Assembly (NCBI GenBank): GCA_002077045.2
Contig: KZ111146.1
Span: 199,521 to 263,520, forward strand
Length of the DNA: 64,000 bases
Origin: Rachicladosporium sp. CCFEE 5018
Lineage: Eukaryota; Ascomycota; Dothideomycetes; Cladosporiales; Cladosporiaceae
Direction of reading: 5' to 3'
In this document: positions 54,602 to 64,000 of the stretch, in pieces
Position numbering within the stretch: the stretch's first letter is position 1
Layout of the letters: the number at the start of each line of letters is the position of its first letter
Position numbers and translations under genes: made by a program
Notes under the pieces: generated by a model
The model's input: the letters and a program-made list of their open reading frames with translations, nothing else
The model's database searches: none
Told to the model about the DNA's origin: nothing

Positions 54602-55439
54602 CGTGCAGTTGGACTGAGATGTCTTGATCTAGTGCGAGATGGTCTTCTAGATGTTCTCGCTTCGCAATCCGATTGGTGGCGAAGATGCAGGATGAGTTGA
54701 AAACGATGGTGCATGTAGATGCGAAGTCCCGAACAGCAAGAGAATATGTAGTAAGAGACAAGGACGGAACGATCAAACGAGTGACGTTTCTGATAATTAG
54801 TATTGATTACTTGGCCTGGTTTGACAACCCAAGTGTAGTCAGGAGAGCGTTTCGAGAGTTTATTCCAGGTTGTCGTTGAAGTCCGGCACAGCCAATCGGA
54901 ACCTCTCACAGATCCGAGCCGGAAGCTTTGACTGTATAATTGCATTGATGAGGCAGCACAGACATCGAACCTCATGCCGAAAGGGCGAGATTGCTGTCCA
55001 TCTTTGTCAGCCGTGCCATGCTTCGGCCAGTGGTTTAGCCGCTGAATGTCGAGACTCCTGTGTGTGGTTATCAAGCATTGTTGTGTATATGTCTGCCTAC
55101 GATTTGGCGCATTAGGGTCGATTGAAATAGGACGCCAACCGCGTATCGGTCTCGTCAGTTGATGAATTGCACGGCTCGGCCGATAGCATCAGGTCGATCT
55201 CGGCCGCGACCGTCTCCCCGAGGTCTGCGATCTGGTCGAGTCCCCCGGGACTTCGATGATGGGTTGGTACGGGTAAGGACATGAGGCCAGCTCAATTGCA
55301 CATCGAATGTGGTCGCATGCACAGCCACAGCTTGGGGCGGCGAGTGGGTGAGTTGGGTAGGCAGGGTATTTAGTCATGGTTCTTCTCAACAAGGATGGAG
55401 TTAGGGCGGCATTATACAATTTTCTTCGACTATCGTATG
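54602..55439. other. intergenic, AIF-like promoter and NAR1 3' region
   Basis: 838 bp with short frames only. A 68-codon plus-strand frame (54673-54879) and a 76-codon minus-strand one (55189-55419) have no recognisable content. Confidence 0.4.
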
Positions 55440-57308
55440 CTACCAGCCTCCGCCGACTTGCACAGCCAGGCCAGCAACGCGCTCCATATCGCCCACTGGC
55501 TTCGCTTTGCCGACATCGCTTTCGACCGCGCGGAATGTTGTGAACACTAGCTTCTCGTACTCGACGCCTGTGGCTTCTGCCCAGCGGTCGAAGAACGCCT
55601 TGACTCGACTGCGATCGATGCCGTCGATTATGTCTCCAACACCATCGCCATTTGCATGGCTGCCGTTCGCATTGACGTTCGTGAGACCATTGCTCGTGTC
55701 AGCGTTCGTCATGTCGTGATCACCGTCCTCATCAACACTCTCATCAACGCCTTCATCACCACTCTCACCACTCCAGTACGCCTCATCAACCCTAGCCAAC
55801 CACTCCTTCTGCGCGGGTACCATCTCCTGGTCCCCTCCATTACTCATTCCTGTACCGCCCTGCCGTAGCGTCATCACATCTCCGACCTTGATCTGTCCGC
55901 CTCCGTTCGTACAACCACCAGGACAAGCCATGACCTCCACGTACGCATACTCTGCTTCGCCTCCGCCTGCTGGCTTCCTCAACCGTCCACCAGCCGGCCG
56001 TCGAGGAGCGCCTGGCATCCGACTGACTTTCGCCGGCTTGAGCCGCCGGACGAGGTTCTGAATGTTGCGAAAGCCATAGTAGCGTGCTGCGCGGAAGACT
56101 TCGACGCCTTCGGCTGAGAGGACGGAGTAGTCTGATACGTCTGCGTTGCGGCCGCGGTGGACCTTAATAGATGAGGATGGGTGGCGGGATTGTTGGGTGA
56201 GGAGGATGTGGTGGAGGTAGCCGTCACTTGTGCCGATGGCGCTGGGCTCGAATGAAGCCGTGGAGCGTTTCGGTTTGCGAGTTGGCGGGAAGAGAAGTCG
56301 ATTGATCGCTGGGTCTGGGAAGGGAGGCCGGAAGGTCTTGCTGAGGGGCGTTCGGGGGAGGCAGGGGAAGGAGATGTTCCGACTCTCAGCTAGCATGAGG
56401 AGTTCGCGGGCTGTGATCACGCAGTCTACGTCTCGCACTCGCTCTGCTTCCTCCCCAGCCCAGGCATGAGACGTCAATTCAATGCGCGAGGCTTCCAATT
56501 TCTTGTCGAAGCAGGGCATGACGGCCATGTGCCATATCTTCTCTGGTGGGATGCCGTACTTGCGCGCCAGTACGGACTTGACTAGAGTGCCAGTCATGGC
56601 TTGAGGAGACTTGAGCTTGCTCATGTGTGGCAGGACGTGAGGGTGTGTCTTCTCAGCGTAGCACACCCAGCCAGGACAGGCGGAGGTGAGTACTGGTCGT
56701 TTCAAACCAGCCTCGCGATCATCGAGCACCTGCTGCGCTTCATCAGCTGCAGCGACCAGACATACCTCCCGCATAACATTCGTGTCCAGCACCCAAGTGA
56801 AGCCAGATCCATGCGCTCCACCAGCCCGAAGCCCATAAGGTCCGCTGAGAAGCTGATCGATCATGTAACCCGCCTCCCGCTCAGAGACGCCGTACGTAGC
56901 GGCTAAACTCGCTCTCGTCTGAGGCGATATACTCGCAATGAAGATCTTCTCCTCGATCCCATCGCCTTGCCCATTTGCCATCCCAATGCCCTCACTCTCA
57001 GCACCACCAAGCCATTCCGGCCTCAATTCCCTACACCTCCCCACCGTCTCCAAAACCTCACTATGACTCTGCAGACTGACCAGCACCGCCTCCGCACTCG
57101 TCACACATCCTGAGCACGCCAAACAGTCCGTCAAGCTTATTTGTGCAGGGGGTGGATTCTCAGCATGCACAGTCTCCTCGGTCGTGACTTCGTAAGGATT
57201 TGAAGAAGGGGAGGGTTTCTGTAATGGAAGGGTTTCGACAGGTTTGATGCAGGCGACGCCGGGGGAGATGAAGTCGTTTAGATCGTTGGCGGAGAGAATG
57301 GCGGACAT
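55440..57308 (-). CDS. nar1: cytosolic Fe-S cluster assembly factor NAR1
   Basis: A single exon of 622 aa from ATG 57308 (MSAILSANDLNDFISPGVAC); the longer open frame lacks an ATG. The N-terminal Fe-S ligands are Cys20, Cys62, Cys65 and Cys68 (DCLACSGCVTSAEAVL), the same spacing as yeast Nar1. The Fe-hydrogenase-like core supplies the second cluster site: SACPGWVCYAEKTHP, WHMAVMPCFDKKLEASR, and MACPGGCTNGGGQI near the C-terminus. SQTRASLAATYGVSEREAGYMI, at ~residue 145, is also conserved. NAR1 transfers [4Fe-4S] clusters in the CIA pathway between the Cfd1-Nbp35 scaffold and the Cia1-Cia2-Met18 targeting complex. An insertion rich in Asp/Asn (EDGDHDMTNADTSNGLTN) near residue 545 is a variable loop. 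Confidence 0.94.
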   Translation of the reverse strand: MSAILSANDLNDFISPGVACIKPVETLPLQKPSPSSNPYEVTTEETVHAENPPPAQISLTDCLACSGCVTSAEAVLVSLQSHSEVLETVGRCRELRPEWLGGAESEGIGMANGQGDGIEEKIFIASISPQTRASLAATYGVSEREAGYMIDQLLSGPYGLRAGGAHGSGFTWVLDTNVMREVCLVAAADEAQQVLDDREAGLKRPVLTSACPGWVCYAEKTHPHVLPHMSKLKSPQAMTGTLVKSVLARKYGIPPEKIWHMAVMPCFDKKLEASRIELTSHAWAGEEAERVRDVDCVITARELLMLAESRNISFPCLPRTPLSKTFRPPFPDPAINRLLFPPTRKPKRSTASFEPSAIGTSDGYLHHILLTQQSRHPSSSIKVHRGRNADVSDYSVLSAEGVEVFRAARYYGFRNIQNLVRRLKPAKVSRMPGAPRRPAGGRLRKPAGGGEAEYAYVEVMACPGGCTNGGGQIKVGDVMTLRQGGTGMSNGGDQEMVPAQKEWLARVDEAYWSGESGDEGVDESVDEDGDHDMTNADTSNGLTNVNANGSHANGDGVGDIIDGIDRSRVKAFFDRWAEATGVEYEKLVFTTFRAVESDVGKAKPVGDMERVAGLAVQVGGGW

Positions 57309-57567
57309 GATTGTCGCCGATACTAACGAGAGCCTCTGCTGGGACACATGGAGACCTGTATAGGGGGAAAGACGGAGTTATCTGTTTGGTCAGCGACTTT
57401 TCCCACGCCACGCCTGCGAGATCGGCCATGAAGTGAATGTGCTGAGTCATCCTTCAAGATCTTCCTCGGTGTCGAACCTCAAGCCCTCCCATTCATCGCG
57501 ACCACCAACCCACCAACCCACCCCGTATCGAGGCCTTTAATACCACCCTCGCCTACCAACCATAAAA
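57309..57567. promoter_or_regulatory. bidirectional promoter of NAR1 and RPB12
   Basis: 259 bp separate the divergent starts of two essential housekeeping genes. The RPB12 side is C-rich and pyrimidine-rich on the plus strand. Confidence 0.5.
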
Positions 57568-57916
57568 ATGGCCTCCCGCGACGAATACGTCCCCCCCACC
57601 AGCTCCTCCAGCCAAAACTTCAGCGGCACCACAGGCACAGCAAATACTGGCTTCGCTTCCTCTTCCGCAAACCCCTCCACCACAATCGAAGACTCCAGCG
57701 CCAAACCAGTAAACTACTTATGCGGCGACTGCGATAATAAGGTTGCGTTGAAGAGGGGAGATCCGATACGGTGTAAGGAGTGTGGGTATAGAGTGTTGTA
57801 CAAGGAGAGGACTAGCAGGTGAGTGATGACTGAGGAGGTGGTGGCAAGGGAGAGGGGAGGGGCGAGAAGGGATGTGCTGACAGGACGACAGGATTGTGCA
57901 GTTTGAGGCGAGATGA
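57568..57916 (+). CDS. rpb12: RNA polymerases I/II/III shared subunit RPB12 (RPABC4)
   Basis: Exons are 57568-57818 and 57892-57916, joined across a 73-nt intron (AGC AG|GTGAGT ... CGACAG|G) to give 91 aa. The zinc ribbon is complete: YLCGDCDNKVALKRGDPIRCKECGYRVLYKERTSRIVQFEAR, with Cys pairs CGDC and CKEC. The last exon encodes only IVQFEAR plus a completed Arg codon, a universally conserved end. The N-terminal ~45 residues are a disordered Ser/Thr extension common in fungi. The subunit is shared by all three nuclear RNA polymerases. Confidence 0.95.
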
Positions 57917-58451
57917 GGATGACGGCATGGTGAACGATTGCGCACGATGGGTACGAGCGATAGGGAGCGACATCAGCAACCGGCATGACAAAATGGACGG
58001 AGACGGACAAAGCAGGGTGTCCGTAGCAGACGAGACAGAGCGAGGCGCGCAAGGCATGAACTCGAGCGCTGTGGGATGATCGAGGTCAGGGCTGTGGACC
58101 GGGATTGCGAAGCGAGCAGTAATGGGCGCGAGGCGTTCATGTGAAGAAGTCATGTGGAAGTCAATGGTCACGAGAGCACGGGAGAAGGGTTGGTCGACAT
58201 TGTCTTTCGTTGGGCGACGGCCTCTAGCAGCAGCGCGCAGCGCCATATTCCCATGCAACCATGCGTATGCTGTATGCTCTGCTCGGCCGCAGGCGACTAA
58301 GCTCCTCGTCCTCATCCTTCATTCGCTACCATGTAGGCTCTGCCAAACAGGCGAGCCCCTTTCTTACCCGTGCCTCTCGGTGATGTCTCTTCCTGCACAA
58401 AATCGCGTCGCCGGTATGCATCCACTCATGCTCCTCCAGCCCCAACAGCAT

Positions 58452-60583
58452 TTAAGTATTCCTAAAAGCATCAAACCGCTTAAACGTATACCCAATAAAC
58501 GGCATACTGCTCGTCGGGTCATCCGCCTGCCCACTAGCCTCAGTGTTCGCCCGCATCTGCGCCGAGTTATCCACCTGCGGAATCTCATCGATGGGGAAGT
58601 ACTGCGTGTCCACAGCACTGTTCAGCTTCGGCTCGAAAGGAGCGCGGATCTTGCGCAAGCCGTCCCAGTTCACGCCGGAGAAGAAGGTGTGTTCCTTCAG
58701 CTCGGCGGCGCCGCGCACGTGGCCGAGGCGGTTTTGGTGGTCGCATATGAGGCTGTGAGGGGTGTTAGTAGGAGGAAGTGAAGGGAGGGAATGGGTAGCG
58801 TGCCCTCGAATGAAGTGCTCGGCTTCGCCGCCGAGCTGTTGGTCTGGCGGAAAGTTGAGATACTTCGGCCAGTCTACGATCTTGCGGTAGGTGTCGTGTG
58901 GCTCCTCGGCGCAGAATGGCGGCCAGCCGATCAAGCACTCAAACATGATCGTGCCTACACTCCACCAATCGCAGCCCTTGTCGTAGCCCTTGCCGCTGAA
59001 GATCTCTGGAGCTATGTAGTCGGGTGTGCCGACTGTGGAGTATGCGAGCTGTCGGCGCGATTTGCGCCATGTGTTGATCTGGTTGCGATTCGAGACTGTA
59101 AGTTGGATCTGATCTATGCTGACTGATTGGCGATTCGAGAAGGACTTTGATGAGCGCTGTGGTGTCATGAGTTGTTGGTAGTATGAGGCTGAGTGCTCTT
59201 TGGAGAAGCCTGTCGAGAGACCAAAGTCGGTGAGCTTGATATGCCCGCCGCGGTCGAGGAGGATGTTGTCAGGTTTTATGTCACTGTTGCAATCAGCATA
59301 CCGGTCATTGCATTTGTTGACGACAGTACTGACCGATGGATGAAGCCCAGCTTGTGCACAGCTTCAATTGCAAGGACGATCTCAGCCATGTAGAAGCGGG
59401 TAATATCTTCGCTGAAGATCTCATACTTAATGAGCATCGTCATGAGATCTCCTCCCGGCAGGAACTCCATGAGCATGTACAAGAACGTCGAGTCCTGGAA
59501 CGATGTGTGAAGCTTGACAAGCCAAGGACTTTCGGCGTTGGCCATGATGTCGCGCTCAGCGCGGACGTGTGCGAGTTGATCTTTCTTGTGCTGCTCGGTG
59601 TCAGTGCATGTGTCTGGGAAGCCTCACGATCTGGCGGCATACCATCTCTGCCTTGATCAGGGACTTCAGTGCGTAGATCTTGTTGTCGCGTTTCCGCTGC
59701 ACAAGCTTGACCTCACCAAATGCGCCCTTACCAATGATCTTCAGCGTTTGGTAGTTCTGTGGCCGCTCTGTCGTCCTCAAGAAGCGAAGGAAGTTTGCCT
59801 CCATCTTCTGGCCATTGGCCTCCTTCTGCTCCTTGCGTGCATCCGACAACTCTGCACTGGCCTTCAGCCGTTCGAGGTCCTTCGCTCTGATGCCGAGTCA
59901 GCGTGTGTGCAGTTCATGATGCTGCAATGCCTATACCTCTCGTTGCGAGCCTTTGCGCGCTCGACATTCTCCTTGAAGAATTCCCCGGTGAGTAGCTTCT
60001 GATGCCGCACACGCTCATTGATGGCAGCCGAGTACTTCTCCGAGTTCTTCGGCGGTGGCACATCATCGTATATCGACGGCTGCTGTGGTGCACTCGGCAT
60101 GGGTGCGTGAAGGTACGTCGATCCATATGGTTGTCCATTGTTTCCCGCGGTCCGTGGTCTGCCGTTCGCCGGCGATGCATTACGAGCATACGGGCTAGCA
60201 GACCGCGGTGTGTTCCCTCCAAGATTGAGCTGCTGAGCAAAACCATTCGTCACTTCACTGAACCCCGCACCTGGCGATCTGTACCCTGCGCCTGGCGAGG
60301 GAAGGCCTTGCTGATACTGGTTTGCTTGCAGCTGTTGAGCATACGGATTGATGTTGCCGAAGTATCCTGCTCCAGCTGCACCATTCATGCCACCTGTTGG
60401 TGTCTGTGTACCCCATACTTCTTGCTGACCAGCGGCATTGCGGAAGGGCTGCGGGAAGGTCGAGGGTGTAGTTGGGTAGGCACGAGCTTGATCGGCCGTG
60501 TAGGTCTGCTGAGGGTTGTTGTAGCCACCAAAGTTGAGCTGCAATCGATTTGGATTCCGCTCGTCCTGCTTGTTGTATGCCAT
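58452..60583 (-). CDS. cot1: NDR/LATS-family Ser/Thr kinase COT1/CBK1
   Basis: Five exons (minus): 59937-60583, 59643-59886, 59334-59590, 58804-59283 and 58452-58752, giving 642 aa. The N-terminal ~165 residues are Gln/Asn/Pro-rich. The MOB-binding NTR (~190-256) reads NERVRHQKLLTGEFFKENVERAKARNERAKDLERL. The kinase domain starts at YQTLKIIGKGAFGEVKLVQ (~261), with YALKSLIKAEM, HRDIKPDNILLD, DFGLSTGF, the NDR insert, and VGTPDYIAPEIFSGKGYDKGCDWWSVG. The C-terminal hydrophobic motif is MPFIGYTFKRFD. The fourth intron (58753-58803, 51 nt) is GC-AG with a TACTAAC branch; keeping it would add 17 residues without a stop. The kinase controls polarised growth and septation with MOB2, encoded at 10724-12300. 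Confidence 0.94.
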
Positions 60584-61549
60584 CCTTGCGGTCTCCGCAG
60601 AGTCGGAGCTTGGCTTTGGGTTCAGAACGTTCGATCGTCGGTGAGGGTTGACGTGTGTCGTTCTGGACTGCTGGGCAAGTCGTAGAGAGTGTAGACTGCC
60701 TGATCCCTCGAGCAAGTGACGAGACCAATGCACAGGCCCAATCAAGGGGTGAAGTGGTCCTCGGGCTCTACGCAGGCGGTCTGCGATTGGCAGCGAACGA
60801 ATGGAAATCAAGTGGCCCTTGTTCCTTCAAGACCTTAACGATCCAGCCATATCCGAGTCGAAGTGAAGGTCCGTGTAGGTCAGTAGAAGGGAACTCGACA
60901 TCTGCATGGATTGGCAAGTGCAGGTTGCAAGTGTGATACAGCTCCTTCCCCTTCACGAATCGTGTTGATTTCCATGCGGGCAGCAAGTCAAGGGTCTGCA
61001 GTAGCGGCGGTCGCGGCCGCCCTTGCAGCGCCGTCCCAAACCCTCGACCGAGACCAGACTTCTCCGATCATCATCATTATCATGCGCACTATGATCACGG
61101 CGATGAGGTTGTAGTGATACAGGTCACACGTGTCAGCATGAGCTGTGTTACACCTACCCGTCTGATGCGTTGAGCACAGCATGGGAATACACCTGCGCCC
61201 CATGCAAGGCTGATGTGGAGCCGGCCTTCGGTGCAGCTTCTAGAAGGGGGTGTATGTTGTACATCTCACGGGAAGGCAACACGTTTGCCACGGCTGTGCG
61301 AGCCAAAGTACATGACCTCAACCGAGACCGAGATAGCTGGCGAGAATGAATGATAGTGCACGTCGGCGCAGCGGCGCAGCTCTGTTCAATACGGCGAGAT
61401 TGCATTCCTCACAGTAGGCACTTTGCGCGTCCTGCGCAAAGTACGCGTCTATGTCAATATGGGTAAAGTGAAATGCACCGAGTGTGCAGGGACGCTACCT
61501 TTGTATGCAATACTGCTGACCTCTAGGCGAATCGACCCTTGCTCCCAAG
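60584..61549. other. intergenic, COT1 promoter and upstream
   Basis: 966 bp. The COT1-proximal part is open on both strands but has no recognisable protein. A short ATC/ATG-rich simple sequence is at ~61060-61100. No gene was recognised. Confidence 0.4.
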
Positions 61550-62677
61550 ATGGAGTCTTTCACACAGGTGGTTCTAGCTGGAGACAAAGCCGTCCGGCGT
61601 AGGAAACGCGATGGCGCTCACCGACTTCATCTATTCGTCAGATCAAGGCAAGCGCCCTTGGAGACGACAGTAGTCATGCCAGCGGAGCAGCGGGAGCCTC
61701 GCTCAGCGGCAGAGCTACGATACGAGTTCTTCAACCCCGACGCCTCCGTTCTCAGGTCTCCTCAGCCGCGATGGCGCTTGTTCATGCCCTCAAGACCGTC
61801 CCGCCAGAATTACTGGCGACCAAGGCGCAAATGTTGTGATGTCCAGGAGGATAAGCGCGTTGATTCTTTCCTGGCAGATCAGATTACCAGCTCTCAGACT
61901 GCGGGCGCGAGCTCGATCATCAGTGTGGACGACCCTACTCTACTGGTCACTCTTCCATCCGCGATTGCCTGCAAATCAGGCCATTGCATTTCAACGATTC
62001 CAGACCAGGACACTGCCTCTTGGACTAAGTCGGCAGATTTGTTGTCAGAAACGCTGGCCGATAAGGTATTCACGTTCGATCTGCGGTCGCAACGTAGCGC
62101 TCTAGCCTTCGAGCGGTGGATTAACCTAGTAGGCGAATATGCTGGCTGTGTCACGAGTCTTACCCTGAAACATTGGACTTCGTACTGGGCGTATGGTGCC
62201 AACAAATGGGCACATCTTGCCGACGAGACCCGAATCTCTCAAGGTACTGGAGGTCAGCTTGTCATCACGAGGAGTGTGGAGATACCTCAGTATGAGACTT
62301 GCACATGCTCCGTTTGTTCGCTGCTACACAAACACGACAGAGACTTCAGTGCGGAAGAATACCGCGGAATCAGACATATTCGTCATTTCGCCGCATGCTT
62401 GAGTCTTCTCGCCGGTCCGCCTTCGGGCGGAGACGACGACCAGATACACGGATATGAGCTTATCAGACGTCACTCGATAATTGATGCAGCTACGTTATTC
62501 GTAGCCATGCTTGAAGCGCACAGTGCACTACTCGCGCGTGAGTACGTTCGTGCAGGCTCAGAGTGTTCGAAGTGCAGTCTGCCAACGCTGTATCTGTGTG
62601 GTAATCAGATGTCGAGGGAGTCTGACAGACAGCCAGTAGACTCTGCGATGATGGCGACTAGGAAATGCTCGAGATGA
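61550..62677 (+). CDS. hypothetical protein, 375 aa, Cys-rich patches
   Basis: A single open frame from ATG 61550. The N-terminus is basic (AVRRRKRDGAHRLHLFVRSRQ). It contains SAAELRYEFFNPDASVLRSPQPRW, a central VFTFDLRSQRSALAFERWINLVGEYAGCVTSLTLKHWTSYW, and Cys/His pairs that could bind metal (CKSGHC, ETCTCSVCSLLHKH, CSKCSLPTLYLC). Composition is even along the frame, supporting a real gene. I do not recognise it. It lies 185 bp upstream of a decayed F-box gene, and its layout (short helical N-part, later Cys patches) would suit one of the lineage-specific families of Dothideomycetes, but that is a guess. Confidence 0.55.
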   Translation: MESFTQVVLAGDKAVRRRKRDGAHRLHLFVRSRQAPLETTVVMPAEQREPRSAAELRYEFFNPDASVLRSPQPRWRLFMPSRPSRQNYWRPRRKCCDVQEDKRVDSFLADQITSSQTAGASSIISVDDPTLLVTLPSAIACKSGHCISTIPDQDTASWTKSADLLSETLADKVFTFDLRSQRSALAFERWINLVGEYAGCVTSLTLKHWTSYWAYGANKWAHLADETRISQGTGGQLVITRSVEIPQYETCTCSVCSLLHKHDRDFSAEEYRGIRHIRHFAACLSLLAGPPSGGDDDQIHGYELIRRHSIIDAATLFVAMLEAHSALLAREYVRAGSECSKCSLPTLYLCGNQMSRESDRQPVDSAMMATRKCSR

Positions 62678-62862
62678 TGCTGACCATGCAGTATGCATCG
62701 AGTGGCTCATTTGTGTCCCAAAGATGCATCACGCTTCCGTGGCATGCCACAATCTCGGTTTTGAAATGCAGTGTCTCCTGCATGGACCATCAGCTCGCCA
62801 CGGCATACCAAAGCAGACGGAAGGAAATCTAGGCTGTGCTCGCTTGTTTCATGCCGGCCGCC

Positions 62863-63872
62863 ATGGCTCGAAACAAGCACACTGCGCAGAAATCGTATAC
62901 CCCAACAGCGAAGGGAAGTGGCGCATCACGCGCTGCACGCGGATTATCTATCGCTGATAGGGCTCACGCGGACGCTCTGTGTCTGAGTCTACGGAGCTCG
63001 ATGGACAACACACAGACATGGGCCTCGCTTGAGAAGCAACTTCGACGCTCCGACATCCATTCCACGACAGCGACAAGTACGGAAGTCAAGACCACGACCA
63101 TCTCTACTCGTACCACCACGAAGACCACGACAACAGTAACGACGACTACTGTTGTGCCGATCAAGCCTGCTGCCCGGCCTCGCCAGATCGCCGTGGTACA
63201 AATTCCGACAAGCGATGTCTTCAGTATCCCTGAAATGACCGAACCAATCCTGAACAGCGGCATCTCGCAGAAGCAGCTGTTTGAGTAAACAAGTACTTCA
63301 AAGCTATCATCGAAAGATCGCATCGCTTGCGCAAGACCATGTTTCTAGCCACTGTGCATCGTGTCAAGGAGGCGCCTGAAGCTGGTCAGATCCTGGTAAA
63401 TCCGCTACGAAGCTGCGGCATTCGAGGTGGTCCACTCTACGACCTCTTCGACATCAGCGTCAAGACCCAGGAGTGGCTGCATCCGTAGAGAAAGCTCGGC
63501 CTACACCTCATCCTCCGTGCCAAGCCTAAGACGCTGCCAGACTTCCGCAAAGCCCCTAAGCGCTTCATGGACTCCACAATGACTGGTCGCGGAGCAAAGA
63601 GCACCATTGCCAACGTTCGGACTTGCGTCTTCTACTCGGCCAAGGTGAAGTTCGGGAATGAGAAGATTCATGCGAGTGATTGGCGGTGCGTCCCCTCGCA
63701 GGGGGGCTGTGGTTCGCTTGGGGCTTTTGCTGATGCGTTGAAGAGTGATCGGGAGCTGTTTCAGGAGCTGGAGGAAGAGTGGGCGGATTGGGAGTCAAAT
63801 GAAGATTGGGTGGGCAGCGCGAGTCAGTCGGAGGGCTCGAGTGAAGATTCGGAATGGAGTGATGGAGGGTAG
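62863..63872 (+). pseudogene. decayed F-box-family gene with H3-tail-like N-terminus
   Basis: ATG 62863 sits in an ideal context (GCCGCCATGG) and starts ARNKHTAQKS, resembling the H3 tail ARTKQTARKS at 7 of 10 positions; ASRAARG follows at residues 20-26, like H3 ASKAARK. A Thr-rich linker leads to an F-box-like segment (SDVFSIPEMTEPILNSGISQKQLFE) that meets TAA 63286-63288. The continuation KYFKAIIERSHRLRKTMFLATVHRV is in another frame, so about a codon or more was lost at ~63285. That frame has one more stop, TAG 63486-63488, then runs through KLGLHLILRAKP and an acidic tail to TAG 63870-63872. SxRLRKTMFLATV is a hallmark of the dothideomycete F-box family. A second in-frame ATG lies at 62851. 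The gene appears inactive unless the breaks are sequencing errors. Confidence 0.6.
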
Positions 63873-64000
63873 AAGTGAGTGACGACTAGTATTTTAGCGA
63901 TAACGTGCAAACAAGCAGAGCATGGAATTGGTGTGGGTAAGTCACTGGATGATCTACCAACAATGCATACTCCACCTCGCACACGAACGTTCTGACACAC

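Noticed and set aside
58122..58781. 219-codon plus-strand frame
   Set aside because: It lies partly antisense to the last COT1 exon and intron; its content mirrors the kinase frame and shows no domain.
1..64000. tRNA, 5S rRNA, CRISPR arrays or intact transposons
   Set aside because: Looked for B-box-like motifs, direct-repeat arrays, transposase or reverse-transcriptase motifs and long terminal repeats; none convincing. GTTCGA-type hits fall inside genes or lack paired arms.

Overview
The window is nuclear DNA of a filamentous ascomycete, most likely a dothideomycete (Capnodiales/Mycosphaerellales type; this placement is inferred). The support is short spliceosomal introns of about 47-115 nt with CTRAC-like branch sites, compact gene spacing, orthologues of typical Pezizomycotina genes, and several members of the poorly characterised F-box / 'LPPELRNxI' / BTB families that are abundant in Dothideomycetes. 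One 100-N assembly gap lies at 21675-21774. I saw no rRNA, tRNA, CRISPR or intact transposon. Exon coordinates were reconstructed by eye from reading-frame continuity, splice sites and family conservation.

Layout. 1-1990: 3'-truncated conserved fungal protein (minus). 4540-5737: unrecognised three-exon gene. 6192-7800: cytochrome P450 (minus). 8760-10327: RXT2-like Rpd3L subunit. 10724-12300: MOB2 (minus), head-to-head with LEO1 of the Paf1 complex (12779-14467). 14703-15842: BTB-like protein whose first exon is a histone H3 tail mimic (minus). 16145-17731: nucleoside hydrolase (minus). 18322-18746: CMC4 (minus), head-to-head with SUMO (19282-19638). 20101-21674: fused succinyl-CoA ligase-like protein running into the gap (minus). 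22134-22694: small coiled-coil protein. 23124-23873: interrupted lineage-family gene. 26218-28941: BRC1/RTT107. 29093-29827: GIR2 (minus), head-to-head with ACL4 (30067-31287). 33740-35249: HMG-box factor. 35844-37259: branched-chain 2-oxoacid dehydrogenase E2. 37526-39328: P5C dehydrogenase. 40055-43379: SulP transporter with STAS and cNMP-binding domains. 44969-47195: PH-domain protein. 48067-49097: UBTD-like protein. 49577-50470: LYR-motif protein. 50668-53150: two tandem decayed paralogues. 53408-54601: AIF/FSP1-like oxidoreductase (minus). 55440-57308: NAR1 (minus), head-to-head with RPB12 (57568-57916). 58452-60583: COT1/CBK1 NDR kinase (minus). 61550-62677: unrecognised protein. 62863-63872: decayed F-box gene with a second, weaker H3-tail-like N-terminus.

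Functional links. The NDR kinase COT1 and its activator MOB2 are both here, about 46 kb apart. Chromatin and transcription are served by RXT2, LEO1, BRC1, SUMO, RPB12 and the HMG factor. Mitochondrial functions include E2, P5CDH, CMC4, LYR and the ligase fusion. Ribosome-related GIR2 and ACL4 share a promoter.

The most unusual content is the pair of H3-tail-like N-termini, one almost exact on a BTB-like protein and one diverged on a broken F-box gene. Also notable are the succinyl-CoA ligase alpha/beta fusion with an apparent buried targeting sequence, a 51-nt GC-AG intron inside the COT1 kinase domain, and a possible one-codon ATG exon that would create an MGCC lipidation start.
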